Numbered from the stretch's first letter, positions 22,840-34,769 are shown. The stretch is 64,000 nucleotides of DNA from Phocoena phocoena (GCF_963924675.1 NC_089234.1:60361153-60425152), one strand, 5' to 3'. Made by a program: numbers and translations. Notes: a model not told the origin generated them from the letters alone.

Positions 22840-23555
22840 AAAGGACAATAATACCCTCTTTGTTTTGAGAAATAAATACTATGACTTTCAAAAAAAATAA
22901 TACAATTCATCCCCTGGAGAGGCAACACCTTAAGTTAGTACGTGTCTAACTTTTCAGATCAGGGAGTTTTGAAAAGGATCCCCTAGAGAGGATTGAAGCA
23001 ATGCAGGTTCCCTGGCTCAGGTGGCCAAGCAGCCCCGGTGGTTCTGAGAACAGCCAGGCCTTCAACTCCCAGCCTTGGAGATGTGTTCTGGGAGCCGCCA
23101 GCGCAGTGGGAAGGGAAGGGGGCGAGCTAATGCCCTGCCACTCTGACCTGCCCTTGCTGATACTCCCTCACAAGGCAGGGCCAAGGCAAGGTGTTCCCAG
23201 TTCCTGTAAGTGGGAGCCTCCACACGCCTTTCCTTGTTTAATAGATGCTTTGGGGAAACATGCACCCAATCTCTGGGCCTGGATGAGGCCTGGAGAGGTC
23301 ATTCAGTCCATCCTTCTGCCTCTAGGCAGCACTGGCATGATCCCAGCTGGGCAAGCCTTGTTTTGAGGAGTTGGGAAGCTGGGCATTCCAGACCCTTCCT
23401 TGCTCAGTCATTCTCGTGTCTAAACATTTCTAGCCAGGAAGTCCTTCATCATGTCTAATCCAAACTCTCTACTCCATGAGTTGCCATCCTGTGGCTCTTG
23501 TGGGTCTGGTTGGAGACAGAAAAATGCCTCTTGCTTCCCTGCCTTCTCCAGGTCA
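22840..23555. other. Intergenic, no gene seen
   Basis: Unique sequence, slightly CpG-containing near 23090-23125. There is no recognisable coding or RNA gene. Confidence 0.5.
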
Positions 23556-23559
23556 AGAG

Positions 23560-23790
23560 CCACTAGACCCTTGAATCAGGACCAAAATCCTAACTGGCTG
23601 TGTGACCCTAATCAAGTCACTACTACTCTTTGAGCTTCAGTTTCCTCACCTGTAAAATGGGGCCAATGACGTCCATAGTGCAGGAACTGAGAGATTGAAC
23701 GAGACAGCAAATGCAGATGCGTGGAAGAGGCATACAACCTGCTGCTAACATGAGGCTATAATTATTATTTATAATAATAACCGCCCATCC
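23560..23790 (+). repeat. MIR SINE (ancient)
   Basis: Sense MIR: 'tggctgtgtgaccctaatca', 'cttcagtttcctcacctgta', 'aaatgggg', then a degraded 3' part ending in an A/T-rich 'ataattattatttataataa'. Confidence 0.85.
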
Positions 23791-23794
23791 TGGC

Positions 23795-25070
23795 TGAACC
23801 ATTGTACAAAATCATTTCCACTGTGGTGGTACATGGGGAATTTTAGATGTTACAAAAACAAGTATTTTAAATTAAAATTTAATGTGTGTTAGAAAAAAAT
23901 GAAACTGACACATCAAATCCAGGATTTCACAAATATTATTGCTTAGAACAAGGGCAAGTTAAAACAAAAACAATAAGAACAACTGAACATTGTTTTAAAG
24001 AAAAACTATTAAGTAAATAATACTCTGGGTAGCACAAGGTTAGGGCAGAAATCATAAAGGTGGTGTGAGAAATGCTGGCTGAGGGGAGACAGCAAAGCAG
24101 GGAAAGGAGGCTGGTTCTTGAGAGTGGGCAAGAGTTGCTGAGTCTGGGGAGGGCTGAGAAGGGATGTCCCAGAGGACAGGAGGAGACACCTGTTGAGCGG
24201 ATGTTGAGCATCCTGCCCACAGATGCAGCCCTTTCTGGGTTCTGGAACAGTCTGTCTCCCCCAGAGCTGGGCTGTTAACCAATTCCAGCAAGGCTGGTGG
24301 GCAGGCAGGGTTAGGATTTCCTGCCCATATTCATGGCTGCCAAGGCTCAGTGCCCTGTCTGCATCCAGCTGTCCCCTCCAGGGGGAATTGGACAACTCAA
24401 ACCCCAGCTTTGAATCCCTCCTGCAACATTGCCCATCCATGGTTTGCGAGCCTGCGGTGTGGAACTCAGCCAGTGACTGGGAAACCACAACTTCCCCAAT
24501 GGATCCCCCTCTTCCACGCTCAACGTGGAGTTCGGCAAAGATGCCCTGGCAAAAAAGGTCCTCTGAGACCCGCTGTGTGCCAGGTCCCTGTCTGGGCACC
24601 AGGGACACAGAGTGAAAGAAGCCCCTGCCTTCCAGGAGCTCATAGCCAAGCCAGGGAGGCCCGCCTCTCACAGCCATTTCAGAGGTTTTGGAGGAAACAG
24701 TCCCCTCTGCCTGGGGGTCGTCAGCCTCCCAGCACCAGACATTCTATTGGAAGAGGACACCACCTCCCTTTGCCCCGGGGAAGAGGCTCCAGGCCCCTCA
24801 TTTATCTTCCATCTCCCAGGCCCAGGACTGAGCACTGTAATGCCTCCTCTTGAGCTGGGGTTTTTCAGGCCCCGGGGGTGTGTATATGGATGGGTTTGCT
24901 GGAGCTTGAGAGCTCTCTATGAGACAATAAAATGTTTGTGTTTTCATTTTGGAATAATCTAAAAAAAAATCAATATAAACATATTCTATATCATCTGGAT
25001 GCCTTGCTTACAGCCGATTATGTGAGCACAAAATTTGGGTATCTACCTTTGCATTGATGTTTATGGAAAG
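23795..25070. other. Intergenic, L2 relic and an isolated poly(A)-site-like motif
   Basis: An antisense L2 end is recognisable at about 24555-24660. AATAAA at 24926-24931 is followed by a GT-rich stretch, but no upstream gene is evident. Overlapping long frames at 24009-24962 have no domain. Confidence 0.45.
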
Positions 25071-25079
25071 CAGTCTTTT

Positions 25080-25385
25080 TTCTTTTTAAAGTAGAAGCTA
25101 CATGCAGAAAAATATACAAAGCTGAAGTATAGAGCTGGATGAATTTTCACAAAGAGAACACATCTGTGAAACCAACACTCAGATCAAGAAACACAATATT
25201 ATTACTGTCCCCTGGACACCCTCCTTAAGACCTTCCACACTCCCCAGAGGTAACCACTATCCTGACTCCTTTGAACTTGATATAAGTGGGTCATATAGAA
25301 TGACTCTTTGGTCCCTGGCCTCTTTCTCTCAACCTGATACCATGAATTTCATCCACGTTGTTGGCGTATAGCCGTAGTTGACAGT
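25080..25385 (-). repeat. Old L1 3' region
   Basis: Antisense order 'gatgaattttcacaaag', 'ccaacactcagatcaagaaa', 'gaggtaaccactatcctga', 'catccacgttgttggc' marks an L1ME-type 3' end. Confidence 0.75.
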
Positions 25386-25389
25386 GGTT

Positions 25390-25878
25390 AGCTTCTAATC
25401 CAGCGTTTCTCAAAGTGGGATTTTCAGAAGTGGTTCTGGAGGGTCTATGACTCTACCATTTGGAGAAAAACAAATGTGGGTACCTGCTGGTTCAGAAGGG
25501 TATTGAAACAGCCAACTGCAGGACACACAGTCCTGTCCTGGGCATTCACTCCACAGCCTAGGTCCTGTCGCTGTCCTCCTGACTTGCCGTTTCCCCACGC
25601 ATCAGGCTTGCCCAGGCCTCTAGGTCTTTGGAGATGTTGTTCCTTCTGCCTGGGACTCCCTTCCCTTGCTCATCTGCCTGGCAAAGGCCTACATGTCTTG
25701 TGACCTCTGAAAGGCTGCCTCCTCTGTGAGGTCTCCCCTGGCTTTGCTGGGCAGGCTCAGGCACCCCTTCTCTTGTGAGGCCTCTGTGTTCCGTCCGGGT
25801 TGTCCCTGCAGCATTTATTCACACTTGTGCGGTCCTTGCAGGTCTGTCTCTCTGTTTGACTGTGGGCTGCTTCTTCTT
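25390..25878. other. Intergenic with MER-like and L2-like relics
   Basis: 'gcgtttctcaaagtgggatt' at about 25404 resembles the edge of an old DNA-transposon relic. An L2-like sense stretch follows at about 25540-25860. No gene is seen. Confidence 0.4.
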
Positions 25879-25886
25879 CCTCTTTT

Positions 25887-25888
<2 letters not shown>

Positions 25889-25925
<37 letters not shown>

Positions 25926-26115
25926 CGTTACGCGGGCCTCTCACTGCTGTGGCCTCTCCCGTTGCGGAGGACAGGCTCCGGACGCGCAGGCTCAGCGGCC
26001 ATGGCTCACGGGCCCAGCCGCTCCGCGGCACGTGGGATCCTCCCAGACCGGGGCACGAACCCGTGTCCCCCGCATCGGCAGGCGGACTCCCAACCACTGC
26101 ACCACCAGAGAAGCC
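25889..26115 (-). mobile_element. CHR-2 SINE with a 34-base pure oligo(T)/A-tail
   Basis: A full-length CHR-2 in minus orientation. A 10-bp duplication (cctctttttc) flanks it at 25879-25888 and 26116-26125. The uninterrupted tail (25889-25922) and dense CpGs suggest a recent insertion. Confidence 0.95.
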
Positions 26116-26125
26116 CCTCTTTTTC

Positions 26126-27209
26126 GTTTTAATTGAAGTATAGTTGATTTACAATGTTGTGTTAGTTTCTGGTATACAACAAAGTGATTCAGTTATTCAT
26201 ACATATACATATTCTTTTCCACTATGGTTTATTACAGGATATTAAATACAGTTCCCTGTGCTATACAGTAGGATCTTGTTGTTTATCTATTTTATATATA
26301 GTAGTTTGTATCTGCTAATCCCAAACTCCTAATTTATCCCTCCCCACCCTTTCGCCTTTGGTAACTGTAAGCTTGTTAGTTCTATGTCTGTGAGTCTGTT
26401 TTTGTTTTGTAAATAAGTTCACTTGTATCATTTTTTTTAGATTCCACATATAAGTGATATCATATGGTATTTGTCTTTCTCTTTCTGATTTACTTCACTT
26501 AGTATGATAATCTCTAGGTCCATCCATGTTGCTGCAAATGGCATTATTTCATTCTTTTTAATGGCTGAGCAGTATTCCATTGTGTCTATATACCACATCT
26601 TTAACCATTCATCTGTCAATGGACATTTAGGTTGCTTCCTTGTCTTGGCTATTGTAAATAGTGCTGCAGTGAACATTAGGGTGCATGTGTCTTTTCAAAT
26701 TAGAGTTTTCTCCAGATATATGTCCAGGAGTGGGACTGCTGGATCATATGGTAACTCTATTTTTAGGGTCTTTTTTTAAATTTACTTATTTTGTTTATTT
26801 ATTTTTGGCTGCGTTGGGTTCGCTGCTGCGTGCAGGCTTTCTCTAGTTGTGACGAGTGGGGCTACTCTTTGTTGCGGTGCGCGGGCTTCTCATTGCGGTG
26901 GCTTCTCTTGTTGCGGAACACGGGCTCTAGCCACGCAGGCTTCAGTAGCTGTGGCTCGCGGGCTTCAGCAGTTGTGGCTCACGGGCTTCAGTAGTTGTGG
27001 CTCACGGGCTCTAGAGCGCAGGCTCAGTAGTTGTGGCGCACGGACTTAGTTGCTCCGCGGCATGTGGGATCTTCCCGGGCCAGGGCTCAAACCCGTGTCC
27101 CCTGCATTGGCAGGCGGATTCTTAACCACTGCACCACCAGGGAAGCCCTATTTTTAGTTTTTTAAGGAACCTCCATACTATTTTCCATGGTGGCTTCACC
27201 AATTTACAT
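26126..27209 (-). mobile_element. L1 3' end, 5'-truncated, split by a SINE
   Basis: The 3' UTR in antisense starts at about 26126 ('aattgaagtatagttgattt'). The end of ORF2 in antisense follows ('ttccattgtgtctatatacc', 'tgggactgctggatcatatg'). The body is interrupted by the SINE at 26767-27147 and resumes to about 27209. ORF2 is only a fragment. The element cannot move itself. Confidence 0.9.
26767..27147 (-). mobile_element. CHR-1 SINE inserted in L1
   Basis: A long-form SINE in minus orientation with a perfect 10-bp duplication (ctatttttag) at 26757-26766 and 27148-27157. A 23-bp body unit is present three times in tandem at 26938-27006, more than in the neighbouring copies. Confidence 0.95.
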
Positions 27210-28650
27210 GCTAGACTGTGGGCTTCTTGAGAAGGGGAGTGTGGAGTGATGCTGGATGCACTCTCAGAGGGACCAAGGAGGCACTTACTGCACCCTCCAC
27301 CCCCAGAGCCATCAGAGGCAGGGGCGGGGTTCTCTGTGCTATTTCACCTGCCTTGTTAGATATGCAGCTCAGGTGGCCCCAGCATCCCTGTATCATCAGC
27401 AAGGGTGGACAGCATCAGAACAGTGGCATGGGGCTTCCTTGGACAAGCTACCATGCCAGGGAATTAAAGGCCTGGAGAGCCCTGCTTGGACCCAACGCCA
27501 GGCCCTAGGGCCCAAGGGTGAGATACTTTACCAGGCAGGCATCAGTTTTCTCATCTGTAAAATGGGGACAATGAACCTGGTCACCTTTCTCTTTCCTGGG
27601 TAGAGTACGAGGTTAATGAGTGCCCAAGGCTGGATGTGACTGTACTGAAGATGGAGTGCAAGCTGCCCAGAGGCAACGTAATGGCCTCGGTGACCCTTGG
27701 CTCTCTCTTCCTGCCTGAAGGTCTGTGAGACCCACAGTTCGGCTGTGGCTGCTCATCTTGGTCCCCCACCCTGTCCTGGGTGAGTCTCGGCTTGGAAGCC
27801 TTAAACTGCGTGCTAAGCACCTACTCCACTCATTTCTACCTAAATTTGCCCAGCCCTGTGCCCTGCCCCTGCAGTGCTCCGGCGGCTCCAATACAGTACA
27901 TTGGGTGTCCTTGTCCCTTCTAACAGAACGCTACTCGTACGTAGTGTTCCTTCTCCAGGCAGCCTTCTCTTAGCAGTGCTGTTCACGTGGGGCTCACCTA
28001 CACTGTCAGCATTTGTGAAGGGTTTGGGCCCTAACTGGCCCTCTACTTTGACACCATCCCCCCATCCTAAGGTAGAACTGGGGCCGCAGACTGTGACCTG
28101 GCTGGTCCCTGGAAGAGTGGGCTCCGCCGGATGAGGGTAGCAAGATACAGTTCCCTGTTGCCGTGACAACTAAAAGCACCCCCGTGAGCCTTTTCATTGG
28201 CCACTGAGGTTGAGATCCCGCCTCCGCTATCGGAAGGCACCAACCCGAGGCAGACTGGGTGAGACCCCACTGGGGCATTAGAGGGGGTGACAGGTTTCGC
28301 TTCGCATCCGGCAGGAAGACCCACGGGCACATGATCCCACTTCTCATGGACATCCTGGCTACAGTGGAGCTGTGTCCAGGAGTCGGTCGCGGGTGGAGGT
28401 GGGGAGCATCTCGCTGGCCTTTTCCTCTGGCGGGGCTGGCTAGACGTGGAGCTGGGTGAATGGACCGGGGAGGAAACAGTTTTTCTTACCAGCAGTTCAG
28501 GCCCGGGAGGTCTGGCTCCTTGGGGCTGCGGCTGGGAGGTCCCCAAGGGCTGCCAGGTGGAGGCGGGGAGTGGGGGGAGGCTGAGGAGGAAAAGTATTAG
28601 GGAAGGGGGTGGGGAGGATCTCACTAGTAGAAGAGGCAGACGTTACTGGA
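27210..28650. other. Intergenic with a MIR fragment
   Basis: A short sense MIR piece ('ttttctcatctgtaaaatgg') lies at 27545-27566. The rest is unique. A 185-codon minus frame at 28067-28624 has no domain. Confidence 0.5.
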
Positions 28651-28654
28651 GGTA

Positions 28655-28725
28655 AAGGTCGGCTTGGAGTCACAAAAGACCCGGGTTCGAATCCTGTCTG
28701 TCCTCGCCAGCACACAGGTGCCTCC
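28655..28725 (+). repeat. MIR 5' fragment (tRNA-like head)
   Basis: 'cttggagtcacaaaagaccc', 'gggttcgaatcctgtctg' is the tRNA-related start of MIR. It is too degraded to be a tRNA gene. Confidence 0.6.
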
Positions 28726-28769
28726 CTCTCTCCGTTTGGGGGGAGGTTCGAACACTCATGACTTTATGC

Positions 28770-28920
28770 CGATCCTTGCGCTGAACACCCTGGGACTTTT
28801 CCCTCCGTTATGCCCTCAAAACGACCCTGAAATAGGTGGGTGCCATTTTACAGGTGAGGAAACTGAGGCTCAAGGAGGCTACGTGGGAAAAGCCCAAGGT
28901 GAGCTCAATTCCCAGACGTG
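28770..28920 (-). repeat. MIR SINE (ancient)
   Basis: Antisense MIR: 'gccattttacaggtgagg', 'aaactgaggctcaaggagg', 'gagctcaattcccaga'. Confidence 0.8.
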
Positions 28921-28924
28921 AGAA

Positions 28925-29335
28925 AGATCCGGCGGGGTTGGCGGTTATCGGGAGGGAAGAAGGAGGTGCCGTTCCCACCCCCACCCCCAGGCATCCTGGC
29001 CTGTCCGGAAGGAAGGGTAGTGCCAAGCCTTGAGGCTTGCGTGGTTTCCTCTAGCAAAACTGCCGTCAGGCTCTCTCTGGGGGGTAAACCGCCTGGAGCC
29101 TTCTCCAGAAAGTTCCCTGTGCAGGAGACTGCGGGTTAAAGATAGAGCCGCCCTCAGGGAGGAAGGGAGAGAGTGTTTATAACTCCTTTTTGCCCTTTCA
29201 AAACCGCCTAGAATTGCTAATGGAAGCCCTCATTTAACAACAACGGACCCACTTAATTTAGCCTAGCTGGGATTGAGACCTCGCCCCACCATGGGACCAC
29301 ACTGATGTGCTCCAAGGGAGGGACTGAGCCAGTAG
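28925..29335. other. Intergenic, no gene seen
   Basis: Unique sequence with a few CpGs. No supported feature. Confidence 0.5.
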
Positions 29336-29339
29336 AGGG

Positions 29340-29440
29340 GCGCTGGATTTAGCACTGGATTGTACATGATCTCTGAGCCTCACATCCTTCACCTGTAAAA
29401 TGGGCTTGATTAGATCGTGAGGGCTAGGAAAATTAATCAT
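29340..29440 (+). repeat. MIR fragment
   Basis: 'tgagcctcacatccttcacc' followed by 'tgtaaaatgggcttgattag' is the central to 3' part of MIR. Confidence 0.65.
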
Positions 29441-29639
29441 GACCCCCACTAGAGTCTTTCTTGGTGGCACCTGTGATCTGCATGGACAAGGCAGTCCTCC
29501 CTGCAGAGTGCCCCCCACACCACCACCACCCCCAGAGATTCCTGGGACCCCTCAGAGTTACAGGAAGAGGCTTTTTCCCAGATGCCCTTGCAGTTCACCT
29601 CCTGGGGCCAGATTCATTAACAAACACAGAGCACCTAAA

Positions 29640-29830
29640 AGTTGATGCTTTTTGAATGTCTAACATATGTCAGGCTCTATGTGAAGTGTTGGACCCTGAC
29701 CAATTCTTTTAATCATCCTAGAACAACCCTTCCTTTCTCCTGAAAAATGCTATTACCATCATCCCCTTTTTGTAGATGAGGAAACTGAAATTTATAGAGA
29801 GGTTAAGAAAGTTCACCATGGAAATTTCAG
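29640..29830 (-). repeat. MIR SINE (ancient)
   Basis: Antisense MIR: 'acatatgtcaggctctatgt', 'ttttaatcatcctagaacaa', 'tagatgaggaaactgaaatt'. Confidence 0.8.
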
Positions 29831-29834
29831 ACTC

Positions 29835-30775
29835 TTTCTGATGCAAATGACAGAAAGCCTGACTCAAACTGGTTTATGCCAAGAAGAGAATTTACTGGCT
29901 CGGGGAAACTGAAGGAGGCTCAAAAACATCATAAACACTGAATCCTTCCACTCTGCCATGAGCGGTCTTCTGGGGCTCCAGGTTCATAACATCCCAAATT
30001 CCAGGTCAGTAGAAAAGGGTCTCTTCTTAGCAATTGCGACACAGGTCCCAGGATTTACTCTAATTAGACAGTTGGTGGTCACATGACCACACATAAAAGG
30101 CCCTGCCCAGGAAGATTTATTACTGATTGGTGGGTCTGGTCACAGGCCCCATGGCTGCAGCCTCACCTGTTCCAATGAGCTGAAAAGGAAGACGGGAGGA
30201 ATGTTTCTCCAAAGAAGAACCGGAAGAGATGGGAGATGGATGCCAGCTTCTAACTCTACCTGTGTCCTCCACGCTGGGGTCAAAATGTCACACAGTTGAA
30301 AAGAGGTAGAGCCTGGATTGAGCCCTGGCAGTCTGACTCCAGAACACAGGCCCTTCTACTACAGGTGCCAGCCTGGTACTAAGGTCCTAGTAGAGAAAAC
30401 ATAGATGTGGAAGATGAGGCTCCCCGCCCCTTCCTCACTGGTCCCAGGTCAGTCCTCATCGCATCCGGTGCCCGTCCCCACCTCTGGCCCTGGCTCCTGT
30501 TGTTCCCGAGAGGGTTCCTGGAGCCTTTCTGATAGCTGGGCCTGGGCTCTTGCCCACCATGCTGCCAAAGGCACTCCATATTTAGCTGAAGTTATGCACT
30601 GTCCTGGGGTCTAGTTGCTTCCTGTTTCTCCAAGCAGAGGGGAGGTTCCTTGGGGACTGAGACTGTGTTCTCCCTTCCCCTGTGTGTGGTCCTCCTCTGG
30701 GACCTGGCAGTATTTGTGCAGCAGGCAGCAACTGTGCTTGTGAGGGACCCTAGGAAGGCCCTTGTCTACCCACTA
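29835..30775. other. Intergenic, no gene seen
   Basis: Unique sequence. A CArG/MEF2-like ccatatttag is at about 30577-30586. No coding signal. Confidence 0.5.
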
Positions 30776-30793
30776 TATTCCTCCTTTACTTTT

Positions 30794-31130
30794 TTTTTTT
30801 TTCAATGTATTTATTTTATTTATTTATTTTTGGCTGTGTTGGGTCTTTGTTGCTGCGCGCAGGCTTTCTCTAGTTGCGGTGAGCCGGGGCTACTCTTCGT
30901 TGCGGTGTGTGGGCTTCTCACTGCAGTGGCTTCTCTTGTTGCAGAGCACGGGCTCTAGGCACCCGGACTTCAGGAGTTGTGGCTCACAGGCTCTGGAGCG
31001 CAGGCTCAGTAGTTGTGGCGCACGGGCTTAGTTGCTCCGCAGCATGTGGAATCTTCCCAGACCAGGGTTCGAACCCGTGTCCCCTGCATTGGCAGGCGGA
31101 TTCTTAACCACTGCGCCACCAGGGAAGCCC
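30794..31130 (-). mobile_element. CHR-1 SINE
   Basis: A long-form SINE in minus orientation ending 'ccaccagggaagcccc'. A perfect 14-bp duplication (cctcctttactttt) flanks it at 30780-30793 and 31131-31144. Confidence 0.95.
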
Positions 31131-31289
31131 CCTCCTTTACTTTTAAAAATTCTATCATTAGATGGGATTTCACTCCTTTAATTCCTGTTAAGATTCAAAT
31201 TCCTCTGAGAGAGGGGGCATAGTCTTGTTACTCATTCACACTTTAGTGAGAAATAATTCACAGAATCCTTCCTGAGAGCAGGCTTTGTT

Positions 31290-31530
31290 ATCATGGCCAC
31301 CATTTATTGAGTGCCTTCCATGCGCTCTCCACTGATCTAAGAGCTTCTCATACATTATCTCATTTAAATCTCACAACTCTGAAGTGAGTACGGTAATTTT
31401 CCTTGTTTTACAGATAAGGAAACTGAGGCCCAGAGAGGTTAAGCACCTTGCCCAAGGTTTGCAATCAGTGGAGCAGGAATTTGAATGTAGGAAGTCTGGT
31501 TCCAGAGCCCACACTGCCTATCACTCCACC
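31290..31530 (-). repeat. MIR SINE (well preserved)
   Basis: Nearly the full antisense MIR is readable: 'accatttattgagtgccttc', 'cattatctcatttaaatctc', 'acagataaggaaactgaggc', 'aggttaagcaccttgcccaa'. Confidence 0.92.
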
Positions 31531-31534
31531 AGGT

Positions 31535-33600
31535 TAGTCCCTAACACTCTTCAGTGTACAAACGTATTCAGTGTATTCACAGACATCTTTTGGACCTTCC
31601 TACAATTCAGTGAGGTAGTTGGTAGGATCATCCTCATTTTACAGAGGAGAACACCGAGGAAGCTAAGTTCAGTCAGCTGGCGACAGGGTTTAGACCCAGC
31701 ACGCCCATCTCAGCTCAGCTCTGCTCCCCGGACCACATGCAGCGGCACACAGTGACAGGAGCCTTGAGGCAGCTCCTGGGTGGGAGAGGGAGGGTGCAGT
31801 GGGCACGGAAACCGGGAGAGCCCAGAACGGAGCTGCTCCTTCCTCTCTTCTCCCCCTCCTCCTCCCTCCATCGCTTCCTTCTCTCCTTCCTTCCACTCAT
31901 TCATTCACCTACCTGGGCACCTACTAAAGGTAAAGGCTGTGGGTAAGAATGGCCAAAACAAGTGTCCCTCGTGCCGTCACAGGGCTGACAGTCTAAAAAA
32001 CAAACAAACAAAAACACTTGCTCTATCTTGTGTTAATGATGAGCTGGGCCCTGTGCTGAGTACTGGACGTGCGTCATGCTCAGAGCCCTCTTTTTCAGGT
32101 AGGAGACTGAAACTTAGGAAGGGTCCCAGCATCTCACCATTAGGCTGAATTGCCTCCGTCTTGGGGTGTAGTGAGGATCCAGTGAATATTTTTGGAGTGA
32201 TGAACACGCACACACACAGCCCAGGCTTTGTGACCCCAGCACCCAGCACCAGAGGCAGCCATGTGTGCTGTCTCCGGCACCCTCCCTACCGCCAGGAGCC
32301 AGGCCCCATCCCATACAGGAAGATGATGGGGAAAGGCCATCTCCCAAAGCAGGGACAGGATGGCACACTTCAGGACCTCTGGATTGAAACTCCCAGGGAA
32401 ATCGAATGAGAGTGATCTAACCAGAGATCCCAGAGGGAGAAACCAGGGCTGGGGGTCGGGGTGCGGGTGGGGCAGGGAGGGCAGGCTTCTAGCGTGGCTT
32501 CCTTGTGCCTCAGTTTCCTCTTCTGTAGGGTGACTTGCTCACAGCTGTGTCTGAAGTGTGACCCATCAGAAACTTCCTAGAGCTGGCTGGACGCTTCATC
32601 CTCCCCACTTTCTGACCTGGTTCTCCCAGGCTCTTCGTGGGGATTATGTTTCCTACTTTACAGATGTGGAGACAGGGCTCGGAGAGGCTGACCCACAGCC
32701 ACATAACGAGCATTAGAAATGTGATGAGAACCCACCAAGGTCTTGAGTCTATTGCCCCAGCAAGTATCTTCTAAGCACTCAGTGGGGTATCAGAGTCTGA
32801 GCTGTGCCCAGGACATATAGCAGTGAGCAAGACACACTTGTCCTACCTCCAGGGGCACCAGTCCCAGTAGGGGGGTGGACAGACAAGGGAGGAAATGTTG
32901 AAAATGTTGGCAGGACAAAGTGAAGAGCCAAGAGAGACCAAAGAGAATGGCTCAGGGCTGTCTCAGCTCCCGCACTTGGGAGGACCCAGCAGAGCAAAGG
33001 TTTGGGGGCTGGAGAGTTGAACTGGGGAAGGCTGGGGTCCAGGACCAGTATTCCTGGCTCAAGTGGGGTGCTGACTGGGAGAGGGAGTTGGAGCTGCCTC
33101 ACCCTCAGAAATACCCATACCAAGGCCACTTTCGGCCTCTGCCTGCTGTCTCTCAGGCCATGCTCTGCCTGCCAGGAGTTTCCATCCATCAGTTTCCTTG
33201 TCTTGGGTGGTTTCCTGCCCCACCTGCTTTCCTGGAGCCCAGTTCACCCATCACTCCTGCCAGACATGTACCAGGGTCACTCTGAGTAACTGCAGGGACC
33301 CAGGGTGACCTCACCTGATTCAGTTTGACTCACCCTCCCCATTTCTGGAAGGTGGCTCTTGGCCATTCTTACATCATGCTTCAACACCCAGTGCCTGTGG
33401 GAGTGGCATATCCCCCTCCCCGCTCCCAACAGTTCACCGGGTCTGTGTCACAGAGGGGAAGTGCGGGAGCCCTGAAGAGGGAGCCCTCATACACCCAGAT
33501 TAACTCACTCCGTCTACAGCTCACTTTGGACTGTTTCCTTTCCAGTGATCGCGAACATTCTCCAGTCTACTTTCCTGTTTTTAACAGGAAAAGGACATTA
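31535..33600. other. Intergenic with MIR and L2 relics
   Basis: MIR-like pieces occur at about 31600-31690 and 32640-32720. Antisense L2 ends lie at about 31905-31995 and 32770-32890. No gene is seen. Confidence 0.5.
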
Positions 33601-33604
33601 TCCA

Positions 33605-33805
33605 GGAAGACTAGCTGTTGTTAATTGACCACTTACTATGAGCTGGGCAGTCTGTAGGTATCATCAGAGTCTCAAGCATTTCATTATTGGTCTTCATTTT
33701 CTAGATGTGGAAGCCAGAGCTCAGACAGGGGACTTGACTTGTCTGAGGTCACACTGCAAAGAATTGGCTGAGCTGGGTTTGGAACTCAGGTGTACTTGAC
33801 TCCAG
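33605..33805 (-). repeat. MIR SINE (ancient)
   Basis: Antisense MIR: 'gaccacttactatgagctgg', 'cattttctagatgtggaagc', 'gaggtcacactgcaaagaat', 'tttggaactcaggtgt'. Confidence 0.8.
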
Positions 33806-34254
33806 AGTTGTTTAGCCAGGGCCCCACTCCTGACCACGCCCTCCAGCTGCCCACAGGTCTGGGAGGGCAGAGGGAGATCATTCCATCCCCAGCTTGAGCC
33901 TGCCCAGATCCAGGCACCCCCCACTAGGACCCCTTCAATAGTGGTGCTGGAAGGGATAGAAGCTTTGAGAGGAGCCACCGTTTGCTCCACCCAGGGGTCT
34001 TAGGGCCATCACTTTCTTGGTGGGCAGAAGCCCAGACCTACATAGCGCGCATGGGAGGGGATCCTCTTGTGAGTGGGCCAGACATGTGCTACTTGGTGGG
34101 ATTCGTGACTGGTCATCCCACCTAATTTTTAGGTGGGCCCAGGTCTGCCACCTCAGCTCTCCACCCTTTCCCTTCCACAGCCGCTCCCCAGTCTGCTCCA
34201 ACTCCCTCCCCCGGGCCTCTCGCACCCAACCTGCCTTCACACCAGATGAGGCTG

Positions 34255-34760
34255 CACAGCCCACAGTGGCCACTAGTCATGAGTGGTTGTTGAGCACTTT
34301 AAGTGTGACTAGTGCAGAGAAGGAACCGAGTTATCATGTTATTTAATTTTAATCAGTTTACGTTTAAGCTTAAAAAGTGATACTCCATGCAGTGCTTAGA
34401 AAACACAGGTATGTTTGGAACAACTTGAATATGAGGATCTACTTTTTCAACTGCAAATTTTAGGAACTCTAAATACAGATCGTTTTCTGAGAAAAATTTA
34501 GCAAGTGTTTTACGTGTAAACCAACCACAAGATCTTGAAGACTTAGTAAAATAAAATGTAAAAGTATCTCATTACTATTTTTATATTGATTATGTGTTGA
34601 AACGATAGTATTTTAATATATCAGAACAAATTTTTAAATATTATTAAATATTTAAACTATTATTAAAATTACTTTTGCCTAATTATTTTGTAACGTAGCT
34701 ATTAGAAACATTTTCAATTACTTGTGTGGCTCTTATTTCTATCAGATAGTGCTAGTCGAG
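34255..34760. repeat. A/T-rich ancient interspersed repeat, family not named
   Basis: The two ends look like the edges of a dispersed mammalian element: 'cagtggccactagtcatgag' at the left and 'gtggctcttatttctatcag' at the right. The middle is A/T-rich and non-coding. I recognise the pattern as a common old repeat but cannot name the family with confidence. A short inverted gactag is near each end. Confidence 0.5.
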
Positions 34761-34769
34761 AGGGTAAAC

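Noticed and set aside
27725..27973. 82-codon frame with a signal-peptide-like start and donor-like GTGAGT
   Set aside because: The first codon is GTG, not ATG, and no CpG island or other promoter signal is nearby.
28655..28725. tRNA-like sequence with a B-box
   Set aside because: It is the tRNA-derived head of a MIR SINE. No cloverleaf or intact tRNA gene can be drawn.
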